The notes beneath the pieces were generated by a model that saw only the letters and a list, made by a program, of their open reading frames with translations, was not told where the DNA came from and ran no database searches. From Candidatus Thiodictyon syntrophicum (GTDB lineage Bacteria > Pseudomonadota > Gammaproteobacteria > Chromatiales > Chromatiaceae), in contig NZ_CP020370.1 of NCBI RefSeq assembly GCF_002813775.1, positions 1,765,501-1,829,500 on the forward strand: a stretch of 64,000 nt of DNA. Reading direction: 5' to 3'. Shown here piece after piece: positions 1 to 9,605 of this stretch; within the stretch, counting starts at the first letter, position 1; every line of letters begins with the position of its first letter. Position numbers and translations under genes: made by a program.

Positions 1-332
1 AAGGAGTCGGCGAAGTCCGCCCGGATGGTGCCCGGGGCGGCGTTGGCCGGGTTGGTGGCGCCCATGATGTCGCGGTTCTTCGCGACCGCGTCCTCACCCT
101 CCAGGGCCTGGACCATGACCGGCCCGGAGGTCATGAAGTCCACCAGTTCCGCGAAGAACGGCCGGCCCTGATGCACGGCATAGAAGGCCGCGGCCTGCTC
201 CTTGCTCAGGTGCACCATGCGCGCCGCGACGATGCGCAGTCCGGCCGCCTCGAAACGGCTCAGGATGGCGCCGATGGCGTCTTTGGCGACGGCGTTGGGC
301 TTAATGATAGAGAGGGTGCGTTCGACTGGCAT
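1..332 (-). CDS. ndk: Nucleoside diphosphate kinase, N-terminal 110 residues (runs off the window)
   Basis: The protein transfers the gamma-phosphate of ATP to other NDPs through a phosphohistidine, keeping cytosolic (d)NTP pools balanced. The visible part begins [15 protein letters not shown] and contains the family signatures [29 protein letters not shown] and [15 protein letters not shown]. The active-site histidine lies beyond the left window edge, so catalytic completeness cannot be judged. The start is the ATG read leftward from position 332; no alternative is near. Family length is about 141-143 residues, so roughly 30 are missing. The next gene (DHH phosphoesterase) is divergent, leaving about 280 bases that must hold both promoters. 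Confidence 0.95.
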   Translation of the reverse strand, partial: MPVERTLSIIKPNAVAKDAIGAILSRFEAAGLRIVAARMVHLSKEQAAAFYAVHQGRPFFAELVDFMTSGPVMVQALEGEDAVAKNRDIMGATNPANAAPGTIRADFADS

Positions 333-611
333 GGGGGCTCCGGATCAGGTGTTTGAGGGCGCGCCCGCGGCGATAATGGGGCAAGGTCCCGGGGTCGTCC
401 CCGGCGCGGCGCAGTGGCCGCCGCCGGTGCGGGCCGGCGCAAAGCAAGTCGCGCAGTCTACCGGCAAGGGGGATGACCGGCAATGCCGGGTGTCTGCCGA
501 CGCGCCCGCGCCGGGCGTCCCGGGCGCGCGGCAGTGCCCGGCCGCGCGCCCGGTCGGGGGGCGCAAGTCCATCCGGCCCACGAGAAATTTAACCCGCAGT
601 AGAGGTGAGTC

Positions 612-1565
612 ATGGCCTATTTCGACGTCTTCAACGGGGACGCGGACGGTATCTGTGCGTTGCGGCAACTGCGGCTCGCGCACCCGCGCGAGGCCACCCT
701 GGTAACCGGGGTCAAGCGCGACATTGCCCTTTTGGAGCGGGTCGAGGCCGGCCCCGGGGACCGGGTCACGGTGCTCGACATCGCGCTGGACAGCAACCGT
801 GCGGCACTGACCCGGATATTGGCCGGGGGCGCCCGGGTGCGCTACTTCGACCACCATTTCCCCGGTGAGATCCCCACCCACCCCGGGCTTGATTGTCACA
901 TCGAAACCAGTCCGGACAAGGGTACGAGCCTGTTGGTCGATGAATTCGTCGGCGGGCGTTTTCGCGCCTGGGCGGTGGTGGGCACCTACGGCGACAATTT
1001 CGATGCCGCGGCGCACCGTGCGGCGGCCCCGCTCGGGCTTGCCGCGGCCGAGCTTGCGCTCCTGCGGGAACTGGGCATCTGCATCAATTACAATGGGTAC
1101 GGCGCCGCCGTGGCCGATCTGCATTGCGCCCCGGATGAGCTGTATCGCCGCCTGTGTCGCTACGCGGACCCGTTGGCGTTCATCCGCGAGGACCCGACCT
1201 TCCAGCGCTTGAGCAGCGGCTACGCGGATGATCTGGCCCGCGCGCGGGGCACCGCGCCGACACTCATGCAGGCGCGCTACCGGCTGCACATCCTACCCGA
1301 CGAACCCTGGGCGCGGCGCGTCAGCGGGGTCTTCGCCAACGCGCTTGCACAGGCCGCGCCGGAGTGTGCTCATGCCCTGCTGACGCGGCTGCCGCACGGC
1401 GGCTTCCTGGTGAGCGTGCGCGCCCCGCTGACCCGCCCCGCGGGTGCCGACCAACTATGCCGCCAATTCGCGACCGGGGGCGGACGCAAGGCGGCGGCCG
1501 GCATCAATCACCTGCCCGAAGCGGACTACGACCGCTTCGCAGCGGCCTTCGCGGCCGCCTTCTAG
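612..1565 (+). CDS. DHH-family phosphoesterase (317 aa)
   Basis: Probable cytosolic metal-dependent phosphoesterase of the DHH/DHHA1 superfamily (RecJ/NrnA/PPX-GppA-like fold). The N-terminus shows FNGDADGICA (residues 7-16), the first metal-binding motif with its DxD. A second motif YFDHHFPG (about residue 79) gives the family its name. The C-terminal DHHA1 signature GGGRKAAAG sits at about 291-299. Between them lies LGICINYNGYG, typical of the small hypothetical DHH proteins next to ndk or rlmN in gammaproteobacteria. AGAGGTG lies 5 bases upstream of the ATG as a ribosome site. The substrate (nanoRNA, pAp or cyclic dinucleotide) cannot be assigned from sequence. Confidence 0.85.
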   Translation: MAYFDVFNGDADGICALRQLRLAHPREATLVTGVKRDIALLERVEAGPGDRVTVLDIALDSNRAALTRILAGGARVRYFDHHFPGEIPTHPGLDCHIETSPDKGTSLLVDEFVGGRFRAWAVVGTYGDNFDAAAHRAAAPLGLAAAELALLRELGICINYNGYGAAVADLHCAPDELYRRLCRYADPLAFIREDPTFQRLSSGYADDLARARGTAPTLMQARYRLHILPDEPWARRVSGVFANALAQAAPECAHALLTRLPHGGFLVSVRAPLTRPAGADQLCRQFATGGGRKAAAGINHLPEADYDRFAAAFAAAF

Positions 1566-1699
1566 CCGCATCCCGAACCCGGCGCGGGCCTTGCGCACGA
1601 TTCCGCTCGACCCTTGCGGGGCGGGGTCGCGACCGCGCCGGTGCGCGTGTGGCGAGCGCGCATTCATTTGGTCGTTGGTCAGGGTGGACGGCTTTACTG

Positions 1700-1728
1700 G
1701 TGACAAGCGCGCGCGTCCCCACTATACT
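1700..1728 (+). promoter_or_regulatory. Sigma-70-type promoter for tRNA-Cys
   Basis: A -35-like GTGACA (1700-1705) and a -10 TATACT (1723-1728) are separated by exactly 17 bases. They lie 10 bases before the first base of tRNA-Cys, the spacing expected for a stable-RNA promoter. The two tRNA genes may be transcribed together. Confidence 0.65.
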
Positions 1729-1738
1729 GCCGGGCTTG

Positions 1739-1812
1739 GGCTGAGTGGCAGAGTGGTCATGCAGCGGCCTGCAAAGCCGCCCACCCCGGTTCGATTCCGG
1801 GCTCAGCCTCCA
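1739..1812 (+). tRNA. tRNA-Cys (anticodon GCA)
   Basis: Full cloverleaf: acceptor stem GGCTGAG pairs with CTCAGCC (1802-1808), anticodon GCA at 1771-1773 in loop CTGCAAA, and T-arm with GGTTCGATTCC. The discriminator is U73 (T at 1809), the CysRS identity base, followed by an encoded CCA at 1810-1812. Confidence 0.97.
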
Positions 1813-1967
1813 CTCACGACTGCTCCGCTCGCTTGCGGCGGCGGCTGGCCGGCGCTATCGGCAACTCCCCCGCAGCCCTGGCGAGCAACCGTCCGCATCG
1901 CAACCGGCAGACTCCCGGCGGGCAGCGAGCCCCGGGAGGCGGCGCGGACCGGGGCTTCCAAGACCGC

Positions 1968-2052
1968 GCCCGGGTGGCGAAATCGGTAGACGCAAGGGAC
2001 TTAAAATCCCTCGCCGAGAGGCGTGCGGGTTCGAGTCCCGCCCCGGGCACCA
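1968..2052 (+). tRNA. tRNA-Leu (anticodon TAA)
   Basis: Class II tRNA with acceptor stem GCCCGGG pairing with CCCGGGC (2042-2048), anticodon TAA at 2002-2004 in loop CTTAAAA, a long variable arm (TCGCCGAGAGGCGT) and T-arm GGTTCGAGTCC. The discriminator is A and CCA is encoded. It reads UUA/UUG leucine codons. Confidence 0.97.
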
Positions 2053-2555
2053 ATTCGTTGGCCGCGTCTGCAGTTTTGGCCTGGTCGGCACGATCACGAG
2101 CGGGCGCCGCGCCGTCCGATCGCTACCCAACCCCGCCCGGCGGGTGCCGCCAATAGCGCTCGCGCGAGTGTCCCGGCGCCCCTGGTCCAGGTCCCGCTGT
2201 CGGCGGCGTCCCGCTCCCCACTGACTGCTTCCCGCCAGCGCAACGTCTTGACTGACCGCTGCCAACACCATTGTTGAAGTCGCCAAAGGAGATGACGGCG
2301 CGGCGTGCCGCGCTGCCTTGCCCCTCCCTATGATCCCACCCGCGCTTCCCCGGGCGCCCCCGCGAGCACCGGGTCCGTTGGGTCATTCGCCCGCCTGCTC
2401 CAGCAGTTACGTGTCATTGCATTGCGGCTGGGTCCGTATTCGCGGCGACCTCTTCGGCGGCCGGACGGCGCGCCGGCGCAATCCGGGTGCAGCCGCGCAG
2501 ACACGACAATCATCAGTCGTTCGTACCGGCGGCGGGGATTGCGTTGCGCGGCATC
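2053..2555. other. Gene-free stretch after the tRNA pair
   Basis: No ORF with recognisable protein features, no ribosome site with a credible start and no structured RNA could be identified here. It is GC-rich and probably a decayed intergenic region. A foldback element follows directly. Confidence 0.5.
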
Positions 2556-2563
2556 CCGGCGGC

Positions 2564-2659
2564 GGACTTGATCATCGTTGCGGCCGCGCCGGGCCGGAGT
2601 CCAGGGCTTCAGCCTTGGACTCCGGAAGGTGGCCGCTGGCCGGAACGATGATCAAGGCC
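2564..2659. mobile_element. 96-bp foldback MITE with 8-bp target duplication
   Basis: Ends are GGACTTGATCATCGTTGCGG on the left and, read inward from the right, GGCCTTGATCATCGTTCCGG. These match the terminal repeats of the IS at 50368-52283. A perfect 8-bp duplication CCGGCGGC flanks it (2556-2563 and 2660-2667). The core is a separate hairpin (CCGGAGTCCAGGGCTTCAGC with its complement). There is no coding capacity, so it is interpreted as a non-autonomous relative of that IS. Confidence 0.8.
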
Positions 2660-2869
2660 CCGGCGGCGACGAGCGGCGCGGCGCAATACTTGCCCACCGA
2701 ATGCCTGACCGGCGCCTCATCCCCGCCACGAGCCAACGCAGGAATGCCCGCCGGCAGTTGTCCGCGATTGAATCGCCCGGATGGTCGAGTCCCCGGCGGC
2801 GCCTGTGCCGGGGCGCGTCGTCGGCCGCGGTGCGGCGGCCCGGCGTCCGGTATTTTTTATCTTCCTCAC

Positions 2870-2897
2870 TTGACTTTCATTGCGAAACGAATACATT
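2870..2897 (+). promoter_or_regulatory. Possible promoter of the H-NS-like gene
   Basis: TTGACT (2870-2875) and TACATT (2892-2897) are 16 bases apart in a locally AT-rich patch, 83 bases before the GTG start. This is the best sigma-70 match between the foldback element and the gene, but it rests on consensus reading only. Confidence 0.4.
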
Positions 2898-2980
2898 AGT
2901 AAGGGCGCGCTCGTGACAGCTATGCGCGGCGATACGCAGACCAACTCAGTCCATCCATTTTCAGATCGGAGGTACCCACC

Positions 2981-3388
2981 GTGGAGTACGCAAACCTTAA
3001 CGTTGATGAGATCCGGCAGCGGCTCGAGGAAATCGAGCAGAGCAAGTCGGAATTGCAGCGGGCATTGACCACCCGGCGGCAAGAGGCGAAGCAGGGCGTG
3101 GTGCAGCAGATCAGGGACCTGATCAGCCAAAACGGGTATGAGGTCGACGAGATCGTCCCCTTGATCATGCCCCGGCGTCGTCGTGGGGCCGCGGCTGCGC
3201 CCCGTGCGACCCCCTCCGGACGCGACTACACCCGTTATGTCGATCCGGAGAACTCGGAGAATGTCTATGTCCGTGGCGTGCTGCCTGGGTGGATGAAGCA
3301 GAAGATGCAGGAGCAGGGCTACGATGCGTCCGTCAAGGCGGATCGTGAGTCGTTCAAGGCCAATTACCTCCAGGTGCTCGAGGCCTGA
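2981..3388 (+). CDS. H-NS-family nucleoid protein (135 aa)
   Basis: Probable nucleoid-associated DNA-binding protein that oligomerises and silences AT-rich DNA. Residues 1-65 form a charged coiled-coil dimerisation segment (EIRQRLEEIEQSKSELQRAL). A basic linker MPRRRRG follows. The C-terminal part reads YVDPENSENVYVRGVLPGWM, the Y-x-DP...RG..PxWM form of the H-NS C-terminal motif seen in many proteobacterial paralogs. The start is GTG with a strong GGAGG at 2968-2972, 8 bases upstream. It stands alone between gene-free stretches. Its presence fits a genome with many AT-richer acquired genes such as the PLD gene at 48.9 kb, but that link is inference. Confidence 0.85.
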   Translation: MEYANLNVDEIRQRLEEIEQSKSELQRALTTRRQEAKQGVVQQIRDLISQNGYEVDEIVPLIMPRRRRGAAAAPRATPSGRDYTRYVDPENSENVYVRGVLPGWMKQKMQEQGYDASVKADRESFKANYLQVLEA

Positions 3389-3895
3389 TACCCCGCGCCC
3401 TGAGCCCCGCGCCGGATTTCCGAGTCGAAACCGGCGCGACGCCTGGCTGATGAGGCGAGCAAATCCCCGTCAGGTGTGCGTCAAGGCGTGCCCCCGGCGG
3501 GTGTGCTTCGAGCGGGTCACGATGGGCCATCGCGCGGCGCCCAGCGTGGCGTCGCAGCGTTCCGCAGGGTCGGCGCTGCGTGGGTGCGGCATCCGCCTCG
3601 GTGATGTTAAGTCAATGAAAATATTGGCTTTAATGAGTCCGGTAAAAGGGGCGTCAGCGGGCTTCGGTCGCGGGATAGATCAAGTCCAACAAATCCGCTG
3701 GCTTTTCGCTTCGCATGTGTCTAGACTCCAAAATCTGCGCGATCCGGCGCCAAGCGGTCGTTACACCCCGTCTCGCGGTTGATTGCTTTTTCGACGCTCA
3801 GGCGTCTCCGTCGAGCGTACATTTTCTTTCACTTTGCCTGGATCGGTCCCGACAACGCCGGGTAAGCCGCCTGGGCAAACAGGCTCGGAGCCTCC
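3389..3895. other. Long leader region upstream of rhlE
   Basis: About 500 bases without a credible gene. An AT-rich patch (about 3600-3650) and a pyrimidine-rich stretch just before rhlE stand out. Long untranslated leaders are common upstream of cold-inducible helicase genes, so this may be a regulatory leader, but no specific motif was recognised. Confidence 0.3.
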
Positions 3896-5185
3896 ATGTC
3901 TTTCGATTCGCTCGGCCTCAGGGCCGACTTGCTGCGCGCCGTCGCGACGCAGCGCTACGGTCGGCCGACGCCGATCCAGGCGCAAGCCATCCCAGAGATA
4001 CTTGCCGGTCATGATCTATTGGCCGGCGCCCAAACCGGGACCGGTAAGACCGCCGCCTTTGTACTGCCCGTCTTACATCGGTTAGCCGAACAGGGCCATC
4101 CCCAACGCCATCCCCGCGCGCTGATCCTGACGCCGACGCGCGAACTCGCGGCCCAGGTCGGGGAGCGGGTCGCGGCCTACGGCATTCACCTGCCGCTGCG
4201 TTCCGCGATCGTCTTCGGCGGCGTTGGTATGCAGCCCCAAGTCGACAAACTCCAGCGCGGCGTCGATGTCCTGATCGCGACTCCCGGGCGCCTGCTCGAT
4301 CATGCGACCCGCCGCACGGTGGATCTGTCCCGGGTTGAAATCCTGGTGCTGGATGAGGCCGATCGGATGCTCGATATGGGCTTCATCCACGACATCAAAC
4401 GGATCTTGCGCCTGGTTCCGGAGCGGCGGCAAAACCTCCTGTTCTCCGCGACCTACTCAGATGAGATCCGCCGCCTTGCCGATGGCCTGCTCAAGCACCC
4501 CAAGACCGTCGAGGTGGCGGCCCGGCGCAATATGCCGATCGAGGCGGTCGCCCAGTCCGCGCACCCGGTTGACCGGCAGCGTAAGCCCGATTTGTTGGCC
4601 CACCTGATCCATCGCGAGGGTTGGGAGCAGGTACTGGTCTTCACCCGCACCAAGCATGGGGCGAATAAACTCGCCGAGAAGCTCACGCGTGACGGGATCA
4701 CCGCCGCGGCGATCCACGGCAACAAGAGCCAATCGGCGCGCACCCGGGCCCTGGACGAGTTCAAGCGCGGGTTGGTACGGGCCCTGGTGGCGACCGATAT
4801 CGCCGCGCGCGGCCTGGATATCGCCAATCTGCCCCAAGTAGTCAATTTCGAATTGCCGAACGTGGCCGAGGACTATGTCCACCGTATCGGCCGCACCGGC
4901 CGCGCGGGTGCCGTCGGCGCCGCCCTGTCGCTGGTCAGCCATGACGAGAAGGGATTACTCAAGGGGATCGAGCGCCTGTTGCGCCGGGAAATCCCCATGA
5001 CCCCCGTCGTCGGGTTCGAGCCGTCCGCGAATCCGCCGGCCGAGCGCGATGAGGATGACGAGCGCGTGCGCGGGCGCACCGATTTCGCCCCGCGCCCGCG
5101 CAGTGGGCCTCGCGGCGACCGCATGGGCGGGGCGCCGGCCGCGCGGCCGGGTGGCCGGCGTGCCATGCCGGCCCGCGGCCGCTAG
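3896..5185 (+). CDS. rhlE: DEAD-box ATP-dependent RNA helicase RhlE (429 aa)
   Basis: Cytosolic RNA helicase that remodels rRNA and mRNA structure. All core motifs are visible: Q-motif ([11 protein letters not shown], about residue 23), Walker A AQTGTGKT (about 43-50), [22 protein letters not shown] (about 152), SAT, ARGLDIA and [10 protein letters not shown]. The very short lead-in [16 protein letters not shown] and the Q-motif spacing match the RhlE subgroup. The C-terminal 60 residues are low-complexity and rich in R, G, P and D, as in RNA-binding tails of this group. An RRM protein follows about 150 bases downstream in the same direction, a common pairing in cold adaptation. Confidence 0.93.
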   Translation: MSFDSLGLRADLLRAVATQRYGRPTPIQAQAIPEILAGHDLLAGAQTGTGKTAAFVLPVLHRLAEQGHPQRHPRALILTPTRELAAQVGERVAAYGIHLPLRSAIVFGGVGMQPQVDKLQRGVDVLIATPGRLLDHATRRTVDLSRVEILVLDEADRMLDMGFIHDIKRILRLVPERRQNLLFSATYSDEIRRLADGLLKHPKTVEVAARRNMPIEAVAQSAHPVDRQRKPDLLAHLIHREGWEQVLVFTRTKHGANKLAEKLTRDGITAAAIHGNKSQSARTRALDEFKRGLVRALVATDIAARGLDIANLPQVVNFELPNVAEDYVHRIGRTGRAGAVGAALSLVSHDEKGLLKGIERLLRREIPMTPVVGFEPSANPPAERDEDDERVRGRTDFAPRPRSGPRGDRMGGAPAARPGGRRAMPARGR

Positions 5186-5338
5186 CCGTCGGTATCGCGT
5201 TGCCGGCTGCCCACGCGGCCTGGCCGCGCCACGATTTCGCCCCAACGGTTGGGGACAAAGACTGTCGAATCAGTTGTGCATTGATCATTCGACCGTTCTC
5301 ACTCTCTCTTCAATGCACTTTGACGGAACACTTGAACG

Positions 5339-5611
5339 ATGAATATCTACGTTGGCAACCTGGCCTACTCCGTGACCCAAGACGATCTGCGCGACGCCTT
5401 CGCCGCCTATGGCGAGATCTCCAGCGTCAACCTGATCACCGACAAATTCACGGGCGACTCCAAGGGTTTCGGCTTCGTCGAGATGCCGAACAACTCGGAG
5501 GCCGATGCGGCCATCAAGGCCCTGAACGAGACCCCCCTGAAGGGTCGCAACCTGAAGGTCAACCAGGCCAAGCCGCGCGGTGAGCGTCCCTCCCGCGGTC
5601 CGCGCTGGTAA
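5339..5611 (+). CDS. RRM-type RNA-binding protein (90 aa)
   Basis: Single RNA-recognition-motif protein. RNP2 (NIYVGNL, residues 2-8) and RNP1 (KGFGFVEM, about 42-49) are both intact, and the tail RGERPSRGPRW is a short RG-rich extension. This is the small glycine-tail RBP type whose relatives in cyanobacteria and proteobacteria are often cold-induced. It probably acts as an RNA chaperone with the upstream helicase. Translation starts at ATG directly after GGAACACTTGAACG, so the ribosome site is weak. A perfect hairpin terminator follows within 10 bases of the stop. Confidence 0.9.
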   Translation: MNIYVGNLAYSVTQDDLRDAFAAYGEISSVNLITDKFTGDSKGFGFVEMPNNSEADAAIKALNETPLKGRNLKVNQAKPRGERPSRGPRW

Positions 5612-5620
5612 GCAACGCGT

Positions 5621-5647
5621 AAGGCCGGGGCGCTCGTCCCGGCCTTC
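5621..5647 (+). terminator. Rho-independent-type terminator after the RRM gene
   Basis: A 9-bp perfect stem AAGGCCGGG/CCCGGCCTT with loop GCGCTCGT, followed by TCTT. The U-tract is short, but the position, 9 bases after the stop codon, supports the call. Confidence 0.7.
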
Positions 5648-5789
5648 TTGCGCGGTGACGCGCGCGCACTGGTGGCCGTCGGAGCGGTTTGAATGCCGCA
5701 CCGACGTCGCGTTTGACGTCGGCCGTGTAACGTTGTCCGCAAATGATCCCCGATCCTGATTCCAACGGCAGTTCGTCGGGGATCCCCGC

Positions 5790-7619
5790 GTGCTGACTTA
5801 CCGGGTGCGTCCGCAGAACCCGCAGGCCCATCTGTTCACTGTTGAGTTGGTGATCCGGGGCCCGGTGACGACTGCGCTGCAACTCACCATGCCGGCCTGG
5901 TGTCCCGGCAGCTATATGATCCGGGACTTTGCGCGCAACGTCGTATGCTTTGCCGCGCAAGCTGCCGACGGCCGTGCCCTCACCCTGACGAAACTGGACA
6001 AACAGACCTGGGAACTGGTCCCCGGCCAGGGTTGTATCGCGCCCCTGATCGTTCGCTACCAGGTCTACGCCTGGGAGTTCACGGTGCGCTCGGCCCACCT
6101 CGACTGCACCCACGCCTATTTCAACGGTCCCAGTCTGCTGCTGCAGGTCAGCGGTCACGCCGACCGGCCCTGTCGTATCGAGCTGTTGCCGCCGCCGGGG
6201 GAGCGGTATCGGGACTGGCGGGTGGCCACCAGTCTGCGCGCCCTGGACGCCGCGCCCTGGGGGTTCGGCGCCTATCAGGCAGACGACTATGCCGACCTGA
6301 TCGACCATCCGGTGGAGATGGGGACCTTCGAGTTGATCAGCTTTGCGGTCCGCTCGGTCCCGCACGCGATGGCCATCAGCGGTCGGCAGCGGTGCGACCT
6401 GGAGCGCCTGGGGCAGGACCTGGGGCGGGTCTGTGAGCAGCACGCCGCGCTCTTCGGTGAATTGCCGATCGATCGCTATCTCTTTCTGACCGCCGCGGTC
6501 GGTGACGGCTATGGCGGTCTGGAGCATCGCTTCTCGTCCAGTCTGCTGTGCACCCGGGATGACCTCCCGCAGCCGGCCGGAGAGGGGGCCGACGCGGCGC
6601 CCACGGAAGGCTATCGGCGCTTCCTCGCTCTGTGCAGCCACGAGTATTTCCACCTGTGGCACGTCACGCGCATTCGGCCCGCGGCCCTGATGACGGGCAC
6701 CTTGAGCGCCGAGGTCCATACCCGCACCCTCTGGGCCTTCGAGGGCATCACGTCCTACTACGACACCTTGGCCTTGGTGCGCAGCGGTTGTATCGACACC
6801 GATGCCTATCTGCAACTCCTGGCCGAGACCATCACCCGGGTCATGCGCACCCCCGGCCGGCTGGTCCAGTCGCTGGCGCAGTCCAGCTTCGATGCCTGGA
6901 CCAAGTTCTACCGGCAGGACGACAACGCCCCCAACGCCATCGTCAGCTATTACGCCAAGGGGGCTCTGACGGCGCTCGCCCTGGACCTGACCATCCGGCG
7001 CGACACCCAGGGCCGGGTCTGCCTGGACGACGTGATGCGCGCCCTCTGGGAGCGCTATGGCCGGACCGGGGTCGGGGTCCCGGAGCGCGGCGTGGAGGCC
7101 ATGGCCGCGCAGGTCTCCGGTCTCGCCCTGGACGGCTTTTTCGCCCAGGCACTGGACGGCACGACGGACCTGGACCTGGCGCCCCTGCTCGCCCAGGTGG
7201 GGATAGCGTTGCGTCTGCGGCCGGCGACCGGCCCCAAGGACCTGGGTGGGGTCGTCGCGCGGTTCGCGCCGGGCGTGGCCAAACCCAGCCTGGCGATCCG
7301 GCTGAGCGCCGGGTGCGCGGACGCGGTGATCCAAAACGTCCTGTCCGGCGGGGCCGGGGAGCGCGCCGGGCTGGCGCCCGGGGACTTGGTCGTGGCCGTG
7401 GACGGACTGCGCGTCACGGCGGAGAACCTGGAGCGGCGGGTCGCCGCGGCCGGGGCCGACACCGCGATCCGTCTGCACCTGTTTCGCCGCGACGAACTGA
7501 TGGAACTTACCGCCAGCCCGGCGCCGGCCGCCGCGGATACCTGCGAACTGATGCGCCTGGACCCGGTGCCCGCGGGGGCCGCCCCGGCGCAGGCCGCCTG
7601 GCTCGCCTGTCTGGCCTGA
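5790..7619 (+). CDS. M61-family glycyl aminopeptidase with PDZ domain (609 aa)
   Basis: Zinc aminopeptidase of family M61. The zinc site HEYFH (HExxH, about residues 284-288) is followed by the distal glutamate in WAFEGITSYY (about 316), the standard gluzincin arrangement. The N-terminal beta-sandwich carries AWCPGSYMIRDF, a typical M61 signature. A PDZ domain lies at about 500-580 (IQNVLSGGAGERAGLAPGD). The start codon is GTG; no signal peptide is evident, so a cytosolic location is likely. birA begins only 7 bases after its stop, so the two are probably co-transcribed. Confidence 0.9.
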   Translation: MLTYRVRPQNPQAHLFTVELVIRGPVTTALQLTMPAWCPGSYMIRDFARNVVCFAAQAADGRALTLTKLDKQTWELVPGQGCIAPLIVRYQVYAWEFTVRSAHLDCTHAYFNGPSLLLQVSGHADRPCRIELLPPPGERYRDWRVATSLRALDAAPWGFGAYQADDYADLIDHPVEMGTFELISFAVRSVPHAMAISGRQRCDLERLGQDLGRVCEQHAALFGELPIDRYLFLTAAVGDGYGGLEHRFSSSLLCTRDDLPQPAGEGADAAPTEGYRRFLALCSHEYFHLWHVTRIRPAALMTGTLSAEVHTRTLWAFEGITSYYDTLALVRSGCIDTDAYLQLLAETITRVMRTPGRLVQSLAQSSFDAWTKFYRQDDNAPNAIVSYYAKGALTALALDLTIRRDTQGRVCLDDVMRALWERYGRTGVGVPERGVEAMAAQVSGLALDGFFAQALDGTTDLDLAPLLAQVGIALRLRPATGPKDLGGVVARFAPGVAKPSLAIRLSAGCADAVIQNVLSGGAGERAGLAPGDLVVAVDGLRVTAENLERRVAAAGADTAIRLHLFRRDELMELTASPAPAAADTCELMRLDPVPAGAAPAQAAWLACLA

Positions 7620-7626
7620 GCCGGTC

Positions 7627-8610
7627 ATGCCACGGGGCCTCGACCTGATCCGCCTGCTCGCCGACGGGGACTATCACTCCGGCGCGGCGATTGCCCAGCG
7701 CCTGGGTCTGAGCCGCACGGCCGTCTGGAAGGCGCTGCGCAAGGCCACCGACCACTATGGTCTCGCCCTCGAGAGTGCCCCCGGCCGCGGCTACCGCCTC
7801 CCAACCCCGCTGGAACTCTTGGACCCGGCACTGATCCTCGGCGCCCTCTCCATCGCCGGCGGGGAGCGGCTCGCCCGGCTTGAGATCCACGACCAACTCG
7901 CCTCCACCAACGACCGACTCATGGCAGACGCAGCGCTGTCGGCCCCCGCGGGTACCGTCTGTCTCGCCGAGCGCCAGACGGCCGGGCGGGGGCGGCGCGG
8001 CCGGACCTGGGTGTCGCCCTTCGGCACCAATCTCTATCTCTCGCTCCTGTGGCGCTACCCCTTCGGACCCGCCGCCGTGGGTGGAGTCAGTCTGGCGGCG
8101 GGGGCGGCCGTCGCCGGGGTCTTGGCTCGCCTGGGGGTTGCGGACCTGGGGCTCAAGTGGCCCAATGACCTGCTGTGGCGGCACCGCAAACTCGGTGGTC
8201 TGCTGCTGGAGGTGGCGGGCGAGGCCCAGGGGCCGAGCCACCTGGTGGTGGGCCTGGGCCTCAACCTGCGCCTGGATGCCGACCAGGGGCGGGCCATCGA
8301 CCAGCCCTGGGCCGACCTGCGCGAGGCCCTGGGCGACGCGGCGCCAGGGCGCAATCGCCTGGCCGCCGCGCTTATCGAGGGCCTGCTGGAGATGCTGGAG
8401 CGCTACGGCGACCTCGGGCTCAAGCCCTTCCTGGACGAGTGGGCCGGGTTCGACCTCCTGCGCGGGCAGCGGGTCCGGCTGCAACAGGGCGAGCGCCTGA
8501 TCGCGGGCGACTATGCCGGGATCGACCCCGACGGAGCCCTGCGGCTGCACACCGCCGAGGGCCTCCAGCGCTTCCACTCGGGGGAGGTCAGCGTGCGTCT
8601 TGGTGACTGA
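7627..8610 (+). CDS. birA: Bifunctional biotin-protein ligase / biotin operon repressor BirA (327 aa)
   Basis: Activates biotin to biotinyl-AMP and transfers it to the acetyl-CoA carboxylase carrier protein. An N-terminal winged helix (AIAQRLGLSRTAVWKALRK, residues about 24-42) predicts repressor activity as in E. coli BirA. The ligase core shows STND, the biotinyl-AMP loop GRGRRGRTW (about 120), KWPNDL with the catalytic lysine, and the KLGGLLLE strand. The C-terminal SH3-like domain is complete. coaX lies downstream across a hexanucleotide hairpin; the birA-coaX order is common in gammaproteobacteria. Confidence 0.95.
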   Translation: MPRGLDLIRLLADGDYHSGAAIAQRLGLSRTAVWKALRKATDHYGLALESAPGRGYRLPTPLELLDPALILGALSIAGGERLARLEIHDQLASTNDRLMADAALSAPAGTVCLAERQTAGRGRRGRTWVSPFGTNLYLSLLWRYPFGPAAVGGVSLAAGAAVAGVLARLGVADLGLKWPNDLLWRHRKLGGLLLEVAGEAQGPSHLVVGLGLNLRLDADQGRAIDQPWADLREALGDAAPGRNRLAAALIEGLLEMLERYGDLGLKPFLDEWAGFDLLRGQRVRLQQGERLIAGDYAGIDPDGALRLHTAEGLQRFHSGEVSVRLGD

Positions 8611-8636
8611 GCCGCCGCGCCTGGAGAGTGCTTCTA

Positions 8637-8757
<121 letters not shown>

Positions 8758-8800
8758 TGTTTAACTTGTTCCTGACTCGTTACTTTGCACCAGGACGCCC

Positions 8801-9577
8801 ATGAACCTGTTGATCGACATCGGCAACACCAACCTGCATTGGGCCCGGCAGGACGCCGCGGGTCTCGGTCCGATGACCGGGGTCCGCCACGGCGGGGGCC
8901 TGCCGCTCGATCTGCTTGCCGCCTGGGAGGCGCTGGACCCGCCGCGGCGGGTGCTGGTCGGCAACGTCGGCGGGGCGGACCTGGGTGAGACCGTCGCCCG
9001 GGTGGTGCGCGCCTATTGGGGGCTGGAGGCGCAGTTCGCCGTGACTCGCCGTGACTGCCTGGGGCTGCGGGTCGCCTATGCGCAGCCGACCCGCCTGGGA
9101 GTCGACCGCTGGCTGGCCCTGCTCGGCGCACTGGGGCGCGGTGCGGCGGCGGCGCTCGTCGTGGATGTCGGCACCGCGGCCACCTTCGATGTCCTGGCCT
9201 CGGCCGGCCAGCACCTGGGCGGCCTGATTCTGCCCGGCCTGACCATGATGCGCGACAGCCTGTTCGCCGGCACTCGGATCCCCCCGGGCGAGCCGGAGCC
9301 CACCGACGAGCCCTGGGCCGCGGACACCGGCGCGGCCGTCGCCACCGGCAGCCTGCACGCCCTGGCGGCCCTGGCCGAACGCCTGCACCAACGGCTCTGG
9401 GACCGGCTGTCGGAGAGCGCCGGGGCGGGATCGGCGCCCCCCCCGGCCTTGCTGATCACCGGGGGCGATGGGCCCCGCATCGCTCCCCTGATCGCCCGGC
9501 CCCTGGAACTGGTCCCGGAGCTTGTCCTGTGCGGACTGGCCCGCCTGGCCTCGACCCAGTGGCGACCTGAAAACTGA
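8801..9577 (+). CDS. coaX: Type III pantothenate kinase CoaX (258 aa)
   Basis: Catalyses the first step of coenzyme A synthesis, ATP-dependent phosphorylation of pantothenate. ASKHA-fold signatures are present: DIGNTNLHWA (residues 6-15, phosphate 1 loop), GVDRWLALLGA (about 93) and DVGTAATFDV (about 122), followed by GGLILPGLTMMRDSL. Length is normal. Type III kinases are not feedback-inhibited by CoA and usually require a monovalent cation (family knowledge). No coaA-type gene is in the window. Confidence 0.95.
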   Translation: MNLLIDIGNTNLHWARQDAAGLGPMTGVRHGGGLPLDLLAAWEALDPPRRVLVGNVGGADLGETVARVVRAYWGLEAQFAVTRRDCLGLRVAYAQPTRLGVDRWLALLGALGRGAAAALVVDVGTAATFDVLASAGQHLGGLILPGLTMMRDSLFAGTRIPPGEPEPTDEPWAADTGAAVATGSLHALAALAERLHQRLWDRLSESAGAGSAPPPALLITGGDGPRIAPLIARPLELVPELVLCGLARLASTQWRPEN

Positions 9578-9605
9578 TCGCTGACTGCGCCTCGCGGCAC
9601 CAGGA

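Noticed and set aside
5559-7628. 689-codon leftward ORF opposite the M61 gene
   Set aside because: Shadow of a real gene in GC-rich DNA; composition of its translation (G, Q, R rich, no motifs) is non-protein-like.
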